Positions 44,215 to 55,279 of a stretch of DNA of 64,000 nucleotides are shown here, piece by piece. The stretch is from positions 1,657,177 to 1,721,176 of the forward strand of contig NZ_CP132360.1 of assembly GCF_030758955.1 (NCBI RefSeq), in the 5' to 3' direction. The position numbers were made by a program, and so were the translations under genes. Every line of letters starts with the position of its first letter. Position 1 is the first letter of the stretch. The stretch is from Agrococcus beijingensis (GTDB lineage Bacteria; Actinomycetota; Actinomycetes; Actinomycetales; Microbacteriaceae). The notes under the pieces are model-generated. The model made no database searches. It had not been told where the DNA came from and saw nothing but the letters and a program-made list of their open reading frames with translations.

Positions 44215-44820
44215 ATGCAGAGCCAGGCTGGTCGCGAGCTCTACGGTGCCTGGGCGGAGCGCTGGCCGACCGACGTCGCAGAGCTCCTCGACGGCTATTC
44301 CGGCTCCTGGTGGATCGGCGGCGGGTGGGCGCTCGACGCGGCGACCGGCATCGCCCGGCCCCACGGCGACATCGACATCGTCATCCCGCGCAGCGAGCTG
44401 AGCCTGCTGCGCGGCTGGCTCGGCAGCCGCTGGCAGCTGTGGTGCGCGTTCCAGGGAGCGCTGAAGCCGCTGCTCCCCCACGACTCCGACGTGCTGCCCA
44501 TCGGCACCACCAGCATCTGGACCCGCACCAGCGCCTACGGCCAGTGGGAGTACGAGATCCTGCTCGACCCGAGCGACGGCGAGTCGTGGCGCTTCCGGCG
44601 CGACACCGCCGTGACGATGCCGCTCGAGGATGCGCTCCTGACCCGCGACGGCATCCGCTACGCGAAGCCGCAGATCGTGCTCGCCTACGCGGCGGCCGAC
44701 CACGCCGACGTCGCCTGGCTCGAGCAGGCGCTGCCCGCGCTCGACGACGAGGCGCGCTCCTGGCTGGTCGACCGGCTCTCCGACGAGCACCCGTGGCGGA
44801 AGCGGCTCACGACGGCGTGA
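44215..44820 (+). CDS. Aminoglycoside-type nucleotidyltransferase-fold protein
   Basis: A 201-residue protein with the minimal nucleotidyltransferase pattern WWIGGGWALDAATGIARPHG followed by DIDIVIPRSEL: the GG and the D-x-D metal ligands of the family that includes AadB/LinB-like antibiotic adenylyltransferases and unrelated housekeeping members. The C-terminal half (YAKPQIVLAYAAADHADVAW) matches the same family. Resistance is possible but cannot be concluded from this. AGGAGG at 44205-44210 precedes the ATG. It is a lone plus-strand gene between glyS and uppS, converging on uppS with a 31-bp gap. Confidence 0.8.
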   Translation: MQSQAGRELYGAWAERWPTDVAELLDGYSGSWWIGGGWALDAATGIARPHGDIDIVIPRSELSLLRGWLGSRWQLWCAFQGALKPLLPHDSDVLPIGTTSIWTRTSAYGQWEYEILLDPSDGESWRFRRDTAVTMPLEDALLTRDGIRYAKPQIVLAYAAADHADVAWLEQALPALDDEARSWLVDRLSDEHPWRKRLTTA

Positions 44821-44851
44821 TCTCGAGCAGCGGCCTTCGGGCGCTCCTCGA

Positions 44852-45652
44852 TCAGCGGATGGGTTCGGCCGGCGGTGCCGCGGGCGCCGGGGCGTCGACG
44901 GCGCCGCCGAAGCGGCGGTCGCGCCCGGTGTAGATGTCGAGCGCGTGCCAGAGGTCCTGCCGCGTGAAGTCGGGCCACAGCCGGTCGAGGAAAACCATCT
45001 CGGCGTACGCGCCCTGCAGCGTCAGGAAGTTCGAGATGCGCTGCTCGCCGGAGGAGCGGATGAAGAGGTCGACATCCGGGATGTCGGGGTTGTAGACGCG
45101 CTGGCGCACCAGCTGGCGATCCACGGCCGACGGCTTCAGACGACCGGCCGCGACGTCGTCGGCGATCGAGCGCACCGCATCCGTGATCTCGTGCGTGCCG
45201 CCGTAGTTCACGCACATCTGCAGCGTCATCGTGCGGTTGCCGATCGTGCGGCGCTCGGCCTCCTCGAGCTCGCGGATCACGCTCGGCCACAGCCGCGGAC
45301 GTCGGCCCGCCCAGCGCACCCGCACGCCCCAGGCGTCGAGCTGGTCGCGCTGCCGGCGCAGCACATCCTTGTTGAAGCCCATCAGGAAGCGCACCTCGTC
45401 GGGGCTGCGCTTCCAGTTCTCGGTCGAGAAGGCGTAGACCGAGAGGTGCTGCACGCCGACCTGCAGGGCGCCGGCGACCACGTCGAGCAGCCGCGCCTCG
45501 CCGGCCGCGTGGCCCTGCGTGCGGGTGAGGCCGCGCGCGTTCGCCCAGCGGCCGTTGCCGTCCATGATGATCGCGACGTGCGCCGGCAGCGTGCCCCGCT
45601 CGTAGGTGGGCGGCTGCTCGCCCGTCCAGTCGATCGGCTGCAATCCGGTCAA
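44852..45652 (-). CDS. uppS: Isoprenyl (undecaprenyl) diphosphate synthase, cis-type
   Basis: Condenses isopentenyl diphosphate units to the C50/C55 lipid carrier used in cell wall synthesis. The 266-residue protein has [16 protein letters not shown] (catalytic Asp), [17 protein letters not shown], and the C-terminal [16 protein letters not shown]. The TTG at 45652 overlaps the recO stop as TTGA and has GGGGAG four bases upstream; with it the product starts [11 protein letters not shown] like relatives, whereas the next upstream GTG (45706) adds 18 nonconserved residues over recO. Ends with a disordered Pro/Ala tail. Confidence 0.94.
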   Translation of the reverse strand: MTGLQPIDWTGEQPPTYERGTLPAHVAIIMDGNGRWANARGLTRTQGHAAGEARLLDVVAGALQVGVQHLSVYAFSTENWKRSPDEVRFLMGFNKDVLRRQRDQLDAWGVRVRWAGRRPRLWPSVIRELEEAERRTIGNRTMTLQMCVNYGGTHEITDAVRSIADDVAAGRLKPSAVDRQLVRQRVYNPDIPDVDLFIRSSGEQRISNFLTLQGAYAEMVFLDRLWPDFTRQDLWHALDIYTGRDRRFGGAVDAPAPAAPPAEPIR

Positions 45653-46380
45653 CGCGCTCCCCGATCGACGTGCTCGAGCGAGCGGAGCCCCCGCTCGAGG
45701 TGCCACTGCACATAGGCCGCCACCGCGCCCGAGGCGCGGGCGCGCACGCCCTGCGGGGTCGACTCGGCCTCGGCCCAGTCGCCCGTCAGCAGCGCGCTCA
45801 GCAGCTCGAGCGTCGGCACGTCGACGCGCAGCGCGCCCGGGGGCGCCGCCGCGTCGGAGACCATGCCGCCCAGCTGCGGCACGAAGGCGCGGTGCGGTCC
45901 CGCCTCGCCGGTGACGGCGCAGTCGCCGAACGACGGCGCCCAGCCGGCGATCGACAGCGCGCGCAGCAGGTAGGAGTCGAGGGTCAGCGAGGGGTCGTGC
46001 TCGCTGCGCGCGAGCGACCGGAGCGCACCGACCAGGAGCAGGTACTGCTGCCGCGACGCATCCTCGTCGGTCAACCGGTCGGCGGTCTCGACCATCGCCG
46101 TCGCGGCCGTGTAGGCGCGGTAGTCGGCGACGATCACCGGCGCGTAGGAGCCGAGCGTCACCGCCTGCGTGACGATGTCGAGGCTGCGGCCGACCGCGAG
46201 CTGCAGGTCGGCGACCATGAACGGCTCGAGCCGCGCGCCGAACCGCGACGAGGTGCGCCGCACGCCCCTGGCGACCGCGCGCACCTTGCCGTGCTCGCGC
46301 GTCAGCAGCGTGACGATGCGGTCGGCCTCCCCCAGCGAGTGGGTGCGGAGGACGACGCCCTCGTCGCGGTACGTCGGCAC
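45649..46380 (-). CDS. recO: DNA repair protein RecO
   Basis: Recombination mediator that loads RecA with RecR; 243 residues. The N-terminal OB fold opens [20 protein letters not shown] and [20 protein letters not shown], the RecO signature. The zinc finger seen in many RecO proteins is mostly lost: only one Cys remains in [13 protein letters not shown]. The GTG at 46380 lies two bases after the leuA stop, and the gene overlaps uppS, giving the operon leuA-recO-uppS. Confidence 0.94.
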   Translation of the reverse strand: MPTYRDEGVVLRTHSLGEADRIVTLLTREHGKVRAVARGVRRTSSRFGARLEPFMVADLQLAVGRSLDIVTQAVTLGSYAPVIVADYRAYTAATAMVETADRLTDEDASRQQYLLLVGALRSLARSEHDPSLTLDSYLLRALSIAGWAPSFGDCAVTGEAGPHRAFVPQLGGMVSDAAAPPGALRVDVPTLELLSALLTGDWAEAESTPQGVRARASGAVAAYVQWHLERGLRSLEHVDRGAR

Positions 46381-46382
46381 CG

Positions 46383-48972
<2,590 letters not shown>

Positions 48973-48982
48973 GACGCTCCCC

Positions 48983-50209
48983 TCACTGCAGCCCGGCCGG
49001 GAACGCCGCGCGCACCCGGAACCAGCCGTCGTCGATGCCCGCCCACAGCTCGCCGCCCGCGATCCGCGCGCGCTCGTGCATGCCGCGCACGCCGTGGCCG
49101 GGCTCGCCGGGCGCTGCGAGCAGCCGGTTGTGCACGTCGAGCACGATGCCGCTGCCGCCCGGCGGCCCGGCGCCGAGTTTCCCGGCGCCGAGCAGCCGCA
49201 CATGCACGGGCTGCGTGCGATCGCCGTGGCGGAGCGCGTTCGTGAGCGCCTCCTGCAGGATGCGGTAGGCGGCGATGTCGGCGGTGCGCGGCAGCGCCTG
49301 CTTGCCACCCACCCGCTCGAGCCGCACGTCGAGGCCTGCCGCGCGCATCCGCTCGATGAGCACGTCGAGGCCGTCGAGCGACGCGACCGGGTCGGGCGCC
49401 TCGCTGTGGCGCAGCTGCGCCAGCAGCAGCCGCACGTCGCCGAGCGCCTGCTTGGCGGTGCCCGCGATGGTCTCGAGCGACGCGTCCTTCGCCGCGGGGT
49501 CGGCCGTGTAGCGCGCGCCGTTGGCCTGCGCGATGACGACGGCGAGCGAGTGGGCGACCACGTCGTGCATGTCGCGGGCGAGCGCCGCCCGCTCCTCCTC
49601 CTGGTCGGCGCGGCGCAGCGAGACCTGCGCGACCTCGGTGGCGGCCTCGGTGGTGGCCGCGGCGGCCACGCCCCAGCCGATGAGGATCGCGACGCCGAAC
49701 AGCAGCATCGGCGGAATCCACAGCAGGGCGATCGCGTCGAGGATGCCGAATCCGACGTCGACGCCGACGAGCCCCGTCGCGACCGCGAACCAGGTCGCCG
49801 CGAGCAGCGACGCCAGGAAGGCCAGGCCGAAGCCGGCCAGCCTGCCGGGCCAGCGGCTGAAGCGGCCGACGGAGTAGAGGATCACGAGCACGCCGAACCA
49901 GAGCGGGAAGAGCCACGCCTGCAGCGCGACGTGCGCGGCCGCCAGCAGCGTCAGCCCCGCGAGCGCGATCACCGGGTAGCGGCGCCGCACCAGGATCGCG
50001 CCGGCCAGCGCCGGCGTGACCACCAGCGCGAGCGCGGTGCCGGTCTGCTGGGCGAGCGCGACCGTGAGCAGCAGCGTCGGCACCCCCAGGATGCCGAGCG
50101 TCACGGCCGCCAGCAGCCCGTCGGCCGCGAGCGTGCGGCGCGTGATCGGCGGATGCGTCGCACCGGTCGGAGCGGGGAGCTCGACGCGGTCGACGGGTGC
50201 GGTGGTCAC
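48983..50209 (-). CDS. NarL-type sensor histidine kinase
   Basis: A 408-residue membrane histidine kinase of the HisKA_3 (HPK7) class. Hydrophobic residues 30-190 form about six helices without a distinct extracellular domain; the phosphorylated His is in LARDMHDVVAHSLAVVI, followed by the ATPase N-box LQEALTNALRHG and a G-box GHGVRGMHERARIAGGE. Paired with the response regulator immediately downstream. The signal is unknown. A TACGCT box seven bases before the GTG at 50209 indicates a leaderless two-gene operon. Confidence 0.92.
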   Translation of the reverse strand: MTTAPVDRVELPAPTGATHPPITRRTLAADGLLAAVTLGILGVPTLLLTVALAQQTGTALALVVTPALAGAILVRRRYPVIALAGLTLLAAAHVALQAWLFPLWFGVLVILYSVGRFSRWPGRLAGFGLAFLASLLAATWFAVATGLVGVDVGFGILDAIALLWIPPMLLFGVAILIGWGVAAAATTEAATEVAQVSLRRADQEEERAALARDMHDVVAHSLAVVIAQANGARYTADPAAKDASLETIAGTAKQALGDVRLLLAQLRHSEAPDPVASLDGLDVLIERMRAAGLDVRLERVGGKQALPRTADIAAYRILQEALTNALRHGDRTQPVHVRLLGAGKLGAGPPGGSGIVLDVHNRLLAAPGEPGHGVRGMHERARIAGGELWAGIDDGWFRVRAAFPAGLQ

Positions 50210-50216
50210 GGGGATC

Positions 50217-50222
50217 AGCGTA
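50217..50222 (-). promoter_or_regulatory. -10 element, leaderless histidine kinase
   Basis: On the minus strand TACGCT, seven bases, GTG at 50209. Confidence 0.5.
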
Positions 50223-50366
50223 GGACGGGGCTCGCGAGCCGCCGCCCGCCGCAGCCGGGAATCATCCCCTCGGCGGAGGGCGGCGGGCGGAGGTCGGCAG
50301 GCACTCGGTCGCGATGGATAGGCTCGGCCTCCTGCAACGGCGCAGCTGACAGAAGACCGAGGTCAC

Positions 50367-51461
50367 GTGGACGACAGCATCATCGACACCGCCGCCCGTC
50401 GACCGGAGACCACCGGCGGCGCCGGCCGGCTCGCTGTCGCCGCCGCCGCGCTGCGTGCCGCGGCGCGGCTCCGGCTCGTGGAGCCCGAGATCCGCGGCCT
50501 GCACCACGTGGTGCGGCGCGGCGACGTCTGCTTCGACGTGGGGGCCGCGTACGGCATGTACACGTTCCCGCTCGCCGACCTCGTCGGCCCGAGCGGATCG
50601 GTGCACAGCTTCGAGCCGCAGCGGCGCCCGCGGGCGCTGCTCGCCGCCGCGCGGGGTGCGCTCGGCGCGCCGCGGCACATCCGGCTCTCGGCATCGGGGC
50701 TCGGGCGCATCCCCGGCCACCTGCCGATGGTGCTGCCCGTGCGCTACGGGCTGCCGATCAGCGGGCATGCGCACCTCGCCGACGGCCTGGCGGCGGCGTC
50801 CGCCCGGGGCGGCGCCTCGACCCGGCCCATCCGCGTGCCCGTGACGACGGTCGACGAGGTGTGCGCGGCGCGCAGCATCGAGCGCGTGCACTTCATCAAG
50901 GCCGACGTCGAGGGCTTCGAGCCCGAGGTGCTGCACGGCGCGGCGAACGTGCTCGAGCGCGACAGGCCGGCGCTGCTGCTCGAGATCGAGGATCGTCACC
51001 TGTCGCGCTACGGGCGCACGGCGGCCGAGCTGAGCGGCAGCCTGCGCGATCGCGGCTACGCCATGTCGACATGGCGGGGCGAGCGCTGGCAGCCGGCCGA
51101 GCAGGTGGTGCTGGGCACCCGGAACTACCTGTTCACGGCCGGGTCGGGAGCGCTCGCGGGCCGAGGGTCTCGATACGCGCGCTTCGCGTGCTACTCGACC
51201 TTGAGTCCTCCGTCGTCAACGCCGCTTCGCGGCATTGACGGCTCCGGACTCAAAATCCGAAGCGGCCCAGCTGCTTCGGGTCGCCCTGCCACTCCTTCGC
51301 GATCTTCACCCGCAGGTCGAGGTGCACCTGCGTGCCGAGGATCCGCTCGATCTCGACCCGGGCATCCGCCCCCACCTGTCGCAGCCGCGAACCGCCCTTG
51401 CCGATCACGATGCCCTTCTGGCTGTCGCGCTCGACCCACAGGTTGGCGTAGACATCGGTGA
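50367..51461 (+). CDS. FkbM-family methyltransferase with anomalous C-terminal extension
   Basis: A SAM-dependent methyltransferase of the FkbM family. The SAM site is GDVCFDVGAAYGMYTFPLAD, then VHSFEPQ, and the family-typical HFIKADVEGFEPEVLHGA and LLLEIEDRHL follow. The conserved domain ends at about residue 260 (RNYLFTA, near 51150). From there the frame runs through an intergenic Microbacteriaceae repeat (51166-51200) and a long hairpin and continues 210 bases antisense to era before a stop at 51459-51461, giving about 105 low-complexity residues. The native stop seems to have been lost, perhaps by repeat insertion. GTG start with GAGG upstream. Target of methylation unknown. Confidence 0.8.
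   Translation: MDDSIIDTAARRPETTGGAGRLAVAAAALRAAARLRLVEPEIRGLHHVVRRGDVCFDVGAAYGMYTFPLADLVGPSGSVHSFEPQRRPRALLAAARGALGAPRHIRLSASGLGRIPGHLPMVLPVRYGLPISGHAHLADGLAAASARGGASTRPIRVPVTTVDEVCAARSIERVHFIKADVEGFEPEVLHGAANVLERDRPALLLEIEDRHLSRYGRTAAELSGSLRDRGYAMSTWRGERWQPAEQVVLGTRNYLFTAGSGALAGRGSRYARFACYSTLSPPSSTPLRGIDGSGLKIRSGPAASGRPATPSRSSPAGRGAPACRGSARSRPGHPPPPVAAANRPCRSRCPSGCRARPTGWRRHR
51166..51200. repeat. Intergenic imperfect palindrome, Microbacteriaceae type
   Basis: A GGTCTCGATACGC-like half facing a CTACTCGACC half with a short GC-rich middle. Elements with these two ends are scattered between genes in many Microbacteriaceae genomes; recognition is from memory of the family, not a search. Confidence 0.6.
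51201..51253. terminator. Long hairpin between fkbM-type gene and era
   Basis: An imperfect stem-loop of two 25-base arms (51201-51225 and 51229-51253) with a TTC loop and a three-base internal bulge; it begins TTGAGTCC and ends GGACTCAA and includes the era stop codon. It would act as a bidirectional terminator between convergent genes. Confidence 0.7.
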
Positions 51462-52152
51462 GGTCGCGGCCCTCGCGCGGCACGATGTCGTCGATCGTGA
51501 CCATGATCGAGTGCGGCAGCTCGTCGCGCACGCCCTCGAGCGCGGCCTCGCGGATCACCTCGGCGACCCGCACGGCCACCGGCTCGTCGTGCGTGGTCTC
51601 GGCCTCGTAGAGCGGCGGCCCCTCGGGCAGCATCCCGACGATCGCGTCGATGAGCACGTCGAGCTGCGTGCCGGCCACCGACGACAGCGGCACCACGGCA
51701 TCCCACTCGCGCAGCTCGTTCACCTCGAGCAGCTGCTGCGCGGTGCGCTCGCGCGACGCGGCGTCGGTCTTCGTGACCACCGCGATCTTCCTGGCGCGCG
51801 GGAAGCCCTCGAGCTGCTGGTCGATGTAGCGGTCGCCCGGCCCGATGGGCTCGTCGGCGGGCACGCACAGGCAGATGATGTCGACGTCGCCGAGCGTCGT
51901 CTGCACGACCGCGTTCAGCCGCTTGCCGAGCAGCGTGCGGGGCTTGTGCATGCCGGGCGTGTCGACGATCACGACCTGCGCGTCGTCGCGGTGCACGATG
52001 CCGCGGATCGCGTGCCGGGTGGTCTGCGGCTTCGACGAGGTGATGGCGATCTTCTCGCCCACGAGCGCGTTCATCAGCGTCGACTTGCCGGCGTTCGGCC
52101 GGCCGACGAAGGTCACGAATCCGCTGCGGTGGGGCTGCTGGGCGTCGGTCAT
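51250..52152 (-). CDS. era: GTPase Era
   Basis: Ribosome-assembly GTPase that binds the 3' end of 16S rRNA; 300 residues. G1 FVGRPNAGKSTLMNA, G3 DTPGMHKPR, G4 VTKTD, and the C-terminal KH domain with KGIVIGKGGSRLRQ. The start ATG overlaps the stop of the CBS-domain gene (52149-52152). Last gene of a long minus-strand operon running from hrcA; the convergent methyltransferase frame runs into it antisense. Confidence 0.97.
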   Translation of the reverse strand: MTDAQQPHRSGFVTFVGRPNAGKSTLMNALVGEKIAITSSKPQTTRHAIRGIVHRDDAQVVIVDTPGMHKPRTLLGKRLNAVVQTTLGDVDIICLCVPADEPIGPGDRYIDQQLEGFPRARKIAVVTKTDAASRERTAQQLLEVNELREWDAVVPLSSVAGTQLDVLIDAIVGMLPEGPPLYEAETTHDEPVAVRVAEVIREAALEGVRDELPHSIMVTIDDIVPREGRDLTDVYANLWVERDSQKGIVIGKGGSRLRQVGADARVEIERILGTQVHLDLRVKIAKEWQGDPKQLGRFGF

Positions 52153-53426
52153 GCGTCTGCCTCTGTCTCGCTCATGGGCCCCGCGGTGCGCGAGACCTCC
52201 ATCTCGCCGGCGTTGCGGCCGCGCCCGTCGAGCGAGCGCACCTCGATGCGCAGGCCGTGCACGTGCACGACGTCGCCGACCTCGGTGATGCGGCCGAGCT
52301 CCTTCTGCACGAGTCCGCCGACGGTGTCGACATCCTCGTCGTCGAGCGTCAGGTCGAAGAGGTCGCCGAGCTCGTCGATCTGCAGCCGTGCCGAGACGAC
52401 CCACACGCCGGTGCCGGCCTCCACGATCTCGCTGCGGCCCCGGTCGTGCTCGTCGTGGATCTCGCCGACGAGCTCCTCCACGAGGTCCTCGAGCGTGACG
52501 AGCCCGGCGATGCCGCCGTACTCGTCGACGACCATCGCCACGTGCACGCGCTCCAGCTGCATGAGCGCGAGCGTGTCGTCGGCCTTCTTCGACTCGGGCA
52601 CCATGATCGCCGGGCGCGCCAGGTCTGCGGCGGTCTCGGATGCGTCGGGTCGCCACGTGCGGGAGCGCACCACGTCGCGCAGGTACAGGATCCCGTCGAT
52701 CTCGTCGGTCGACTCCCCCACCACCGGCATGCGCGACAGCCCGTTGTCGAGGAACATGCGCAGCGCGTCCTGCGCCGACTCGTCGCGCTCGACGACGATC
52801 ATGTCGGGCCGCGGCACCATCACCTCGCGCACGAGCGTCTCGTTGAACTCGAAGATCGAGTGGATCAGCTCGCGGTCGTCGTCCTCGAGCACATCGGACT
52901 CAGCGGCGGCGTCGACCATCGACAGCAGCTGCGCCTCGGTCGTGAAGGCCGTCTCGCGCTGGCGCCCAGGGGTGACCTTGTCGCCGACGGTCGCGACCAG
53001 GATCGCGACCGGCCCCATCAGCACGCGCCAGAAGCGCAGGAAGCGGGCGGATGCGCGCAGCAGCGCGACCGCGTGCGTGCGGCCGACGGCACGGGGGCTG
53101 GTGCCGACCAGCACGAACGAGATGACGATCATGGCACCGCCGGCGATGAGCAGCGTCACCCACCACTCCGTGACCAGCGAGTCGACGGCGAGGGTGATGA
53201 GCACCGCGGCGACCGTCTCGCACATGATGCGGCCGAACTGCAGCGTCATCACGTGGCCGCGCAGGTCGTCGGCGATCGCGATCAGCGCCCTCGCACGGCG
53301 CGACGTGAGCGCAGCCTCCTGCAGCTCGGCGCGCGAGACGACGCTGAGCGCGGCGTCGCACGCGGCGAGCCAGGCGCCGAACGCGATCAGCAGCGCCGCG
53401 GCGGCGAAGAGGAGGGTCTCGAACAT
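52149..53426 (-). CDS. CNNM/HlyC-CorC family membrane protein with CBS domains
   Basis: A 425-residue protein with an N-terminal DUF21 membrane domain (about residues 1-150, three to four helices), a CBS pair (EVMVPRPDMIVVERDESAQD, RMPVVGES, GILYLRDVV, HVAMVVDEYGGIAGLVTLED) and a C-terminal CorC_HlyC domain. Relatives bind Mg-ATP and some export Mg2+ or Co2+; the historical hemolysin label is not meaningful. It overlaps ybeY and era by four bases at each end (ATGA), which fixes the start at 53426. Confidence 0.9.
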   Translation of the reverse strand: MFETLLFAAAALLIAFGAWLAACDAALSVVSRAELQEAALTSRRARALIAIADDLRGHVMTLQFGRIMCETVAAVLITLAVDSLVTEWWVTLLIAGGAMIVISFVLVGTSPRAVGRTHAVALLRASARFLRFWRVLMGPVAILVATVGDKVTPGRQRETAFTTEAQLLSMVDAAAESDVLEDDDRELIHSIFEFNETLVREVMVPRPDMIVVERDESAQDALRMFLDNGLSRMPVVGESTDEIDGILYLRDVVRSRTWRPDASETAADLARPAIMVPESKKADDTLALMQLERVHVAMVVDEYGGIAGLVTLEDLVEELVGEIHDEHDRGRSEIVEAGTGVWVVSARLQIDELGDLFDLTLDDEDVDTVGGLVQKELGRITEVGDVVHVHGLRIEVRSLDGRGRNAGEMEVSRTAGPMSETEADA

Positions 53427-53902
53427 CAGTCGGCGCGGCCGGGCGCGCCCGCGTCTCGCTCCTCGAACGCCGCGAGCAGGCGGTCCTGCAGCTGGAACAT
53501 CTCGTCGCGCTCCGAGGGCTCGGCGTGGTCGAAGCCGAGCAGGTGCAGCAGCCCGTGCGTGGTCAGCAGGCGCAGCTCGGTCATCAGGCTGTGGCCGGCC
53601 TCGATCGCCTGCTGCTGCGCCACCTCGGGGCAGAGCACGATGTCGCCGAGCAGCCCCGCGGGCGTCACGCGATCCTGCACCCCGGGGCGCAGCTCATCCA
53701 TGGGGAACGATAGCACGTCGGTCGGCCCGGGCTCGTCCATCCACTGCACGTGCAGCTGCTCCATCGCCGCCACGTCGACGAGCACGATCGACACGTCGGC
53801 GTCGGGGTGCACGAACAGGCGCTCGAGGTCGAACGCGACGAGCCGCACGAGCTGCGCCTCGTCGACGGATGCGTCGGTCTCGTTGAGCAGGTCGATCGCC
53901 AT
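53426..53902 (-). CDS. ybeY: Endoribonuclease YbeY
   Basis: Zinc-dependent rRNA maturation nuclease involved in 16S rRNA 3' processing and quality control; 158 residues. The three-histidine zinc signature HGLLHLLGFDH and the preceding TDVLSFPMDE with GDIVL are clear. It overlaps phoH (53902) and the CBS gene (53426) by a few bases, the standard order phoH-ybeY-CBS-era of actinobacteria. Confidence 0.95.
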   Translation of the reverse strand: MAIDLLNETDASVDEAQLVRLVAFDLERLFVHPDADVSIVLVDVAAMEQLHVQWMDEPGPTDVLSFPMDELRPGVQDRVTPAGLLGDIVLCPEVAQQQAIEAGHSLMTELRLLTTHGLLHLLGFDHAEPSERDEMFQLQDRLLAAFEERDAGAPGRAD

Positions 53903-54915
53903 CAGTTCCTCCCGCGGCGGGCGTGGTGCGACTGCTGCTGGGCGCGCGTCTGGCGGGCCATGACGCGCTGGTCGTGGGCGGTGTACGCGTCGACGATCTC
54001 GCCGACCAGCGTGTGCCGCACGACGTCGGCGCTCGTGAGCATCGCGAAGTGGATGTCGTCGATGCGGCCGAGCACCGACTGGGCGATCTGCAGGCCAGAC
54101 GTGCCGGCGGGCAGGTCGACCTGGGTGGCGTCGCCGGTGACGACCATCTTCGAGCCGAAGCCGAGGCGGGTGAGGAACATCTTCATCTGCTCGGGCGTCG
54201 TGTTCTGCGCCTCGTCGAGCACGATGAACGAGTCGTTGAGGGTGCGGCCGCGCATGTAGGCGAGCGGCGCGACCTCGACCACGCCGGTGGCGAGCAGCTT
54301 CGGCACGAGCTCGGGATCCATCATCTCGTTGAGCGCGTCGTAGAGGGGTCGCAGGTAGGGGTCGATCTTGTCGGTCAGCGTGCCGGGCAGGAAGCCCAGC
54401 CGCTCGCCGGCCTCGACCGCGGGGCGAGTCAGGATGATGCGGCTGACCTCCTTGCGGTGCAGGGCCTGCACCGCCTTCGCCATCGCGAGGTAGGTCTTGC
54501 CGGTGCCTGCCGGGCCGATGCCGAAGACGATCGTGTGGTCGTCGATCGAGTCGACGTAGGCGTGCTGGCCCTCCGTCTTCGCGCGGATCGACTTGCCGCG
54601 CGACGTGAGGATCACCTCGCCGATCGCGTCGCTGAGGCTGCGCGAGGAGTCCTGGCGCAGGATGCGCGACCCCTCCGACACCTCGGACTGGCTGAGGCTC
54701 GTGCCCTGCCGCACGAGGTCGACGAGTTCCTGCACGAGGCGCGTGGCGATCTCGACCTCCTCCTCGGGGCCCTCGAGCGTCACGAGGTTGCCGCGCACCG
54801 CGACGCGCACCGCAGGGTGCTCGTGCTCGAGCCGCGTCAGCAGGCGATCCTGCGGCCCGAGCAGCCGCACCATCTCGATGCCGTCGATCTCGATCGACTG
54901 CGATGCGTCAGGCAA
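53902..54915 (-). CDS. phoH: PhoH-like ATPase
   Basis: A 337-residue RNA helicase/ATPase-like protein of the PhoH family, regularly coupled to ybeY and thought to act in RNA metabolism. Walker A is GIGPAGTGKTYLAMAK, Walker B FIVLDEAQNTTPEQ, and GDATQVDLP follows. The N-terminal domain is KH-like. The TTG at 54915 has GAGAGGG five bases upstream and overlaps the HIT-gene stop by eight bases; no better start lies nearer than an internal ATG within conserved sequence. Confidence 0.94.
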   Translation of the reverse strand: MPDASQSIEIDGIEMVRLLGPQDRLLTRLEHEHPAVRVAVRGNLVTLEGPEEEVEIATRLVQELVDLVRQGTSLSQSEVSEGSRILRQDSSRSLSDAIGEVILTSRGKSIRAKTEGQHAYVDSIDDHTIVFGIGPAGTGKTYLAMAKAVQALHRKEVSRIILTRPAVEAGERLGFLPGTLTDKIDPYLRPLYDALNEMMDPELVPKLLATGVVEVAPLAYMRGRTLNDSFIVLDEAQNTTPEQMKMFLTRLGFGSKMVVTGDATQVDLPAGTSGLQIAQSVLGRIDDIHFAMLTSADVVRHTLVGEIVDAYTAHDQRVMARQTRAQQQSHHARRGRN

Positions 54916-55255
54916 GCGAGCCCTCTCCGAGCGAACCGGCGAGCACGTGGGCGTGCGCGTGGAAGACCGTCTGGCCGGCCAGCTCGCCGGTGTTGAACAC
55001 GAGGCGGAAGTCGCCGCCGTCGCCGCGCTCGCGCGCGATCGCCCTGGCCGCCTGCACCATCTCGGCCAGCAGCTCGGGATCGCCCTGCGCGAGCTCGACG
55101 ACATCGCGGTAGCGCGGGGTCTTCGGCACCACCAGCACGTGCATGGGCGCCTGCGGGTTGCTGTCGGTGAACGCGATGATGCGCTCGTTCTCGAGCACGA
55201 TCTCGGCGGGGATCTCGCGGGCGATGATCTTCTCGAAGACGGTGGGCTCAGCCAT
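54908..55255 (-). CDS. HIT-family (HINT-like) nucleotide hydrolase
   Basis: A 115-residue member of the histidine triad superfamily, probably a HINT-type phosphoramidase acting on nucleotide amidates. It opens TVFEKIIAREIPAEIVLENE and has the triad in QTVFHAHAHVLAG, where the usual Val is an Ala. NTGELAGQTVFH and the C-terminal GSLGEG are consistent with the family. It overlaps phoH at its end and lies 24 bases after rsmE, in the same operon. Confidence 0.9.
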   Translation of the reverse strand: MAEPTVFEKIIAREIPAEIVLENERIIAFTDSNPQAPMHVLVVPKTPRYRDVVELAQGDPELLAEMVQAARAIARERGDGGDFRLVFNTGELAGQTVFHAHAHVLAGSLGEGSLA

Positions 55256-55279
55256 GGGGCCAGCCTACCTTCGCCTCGC

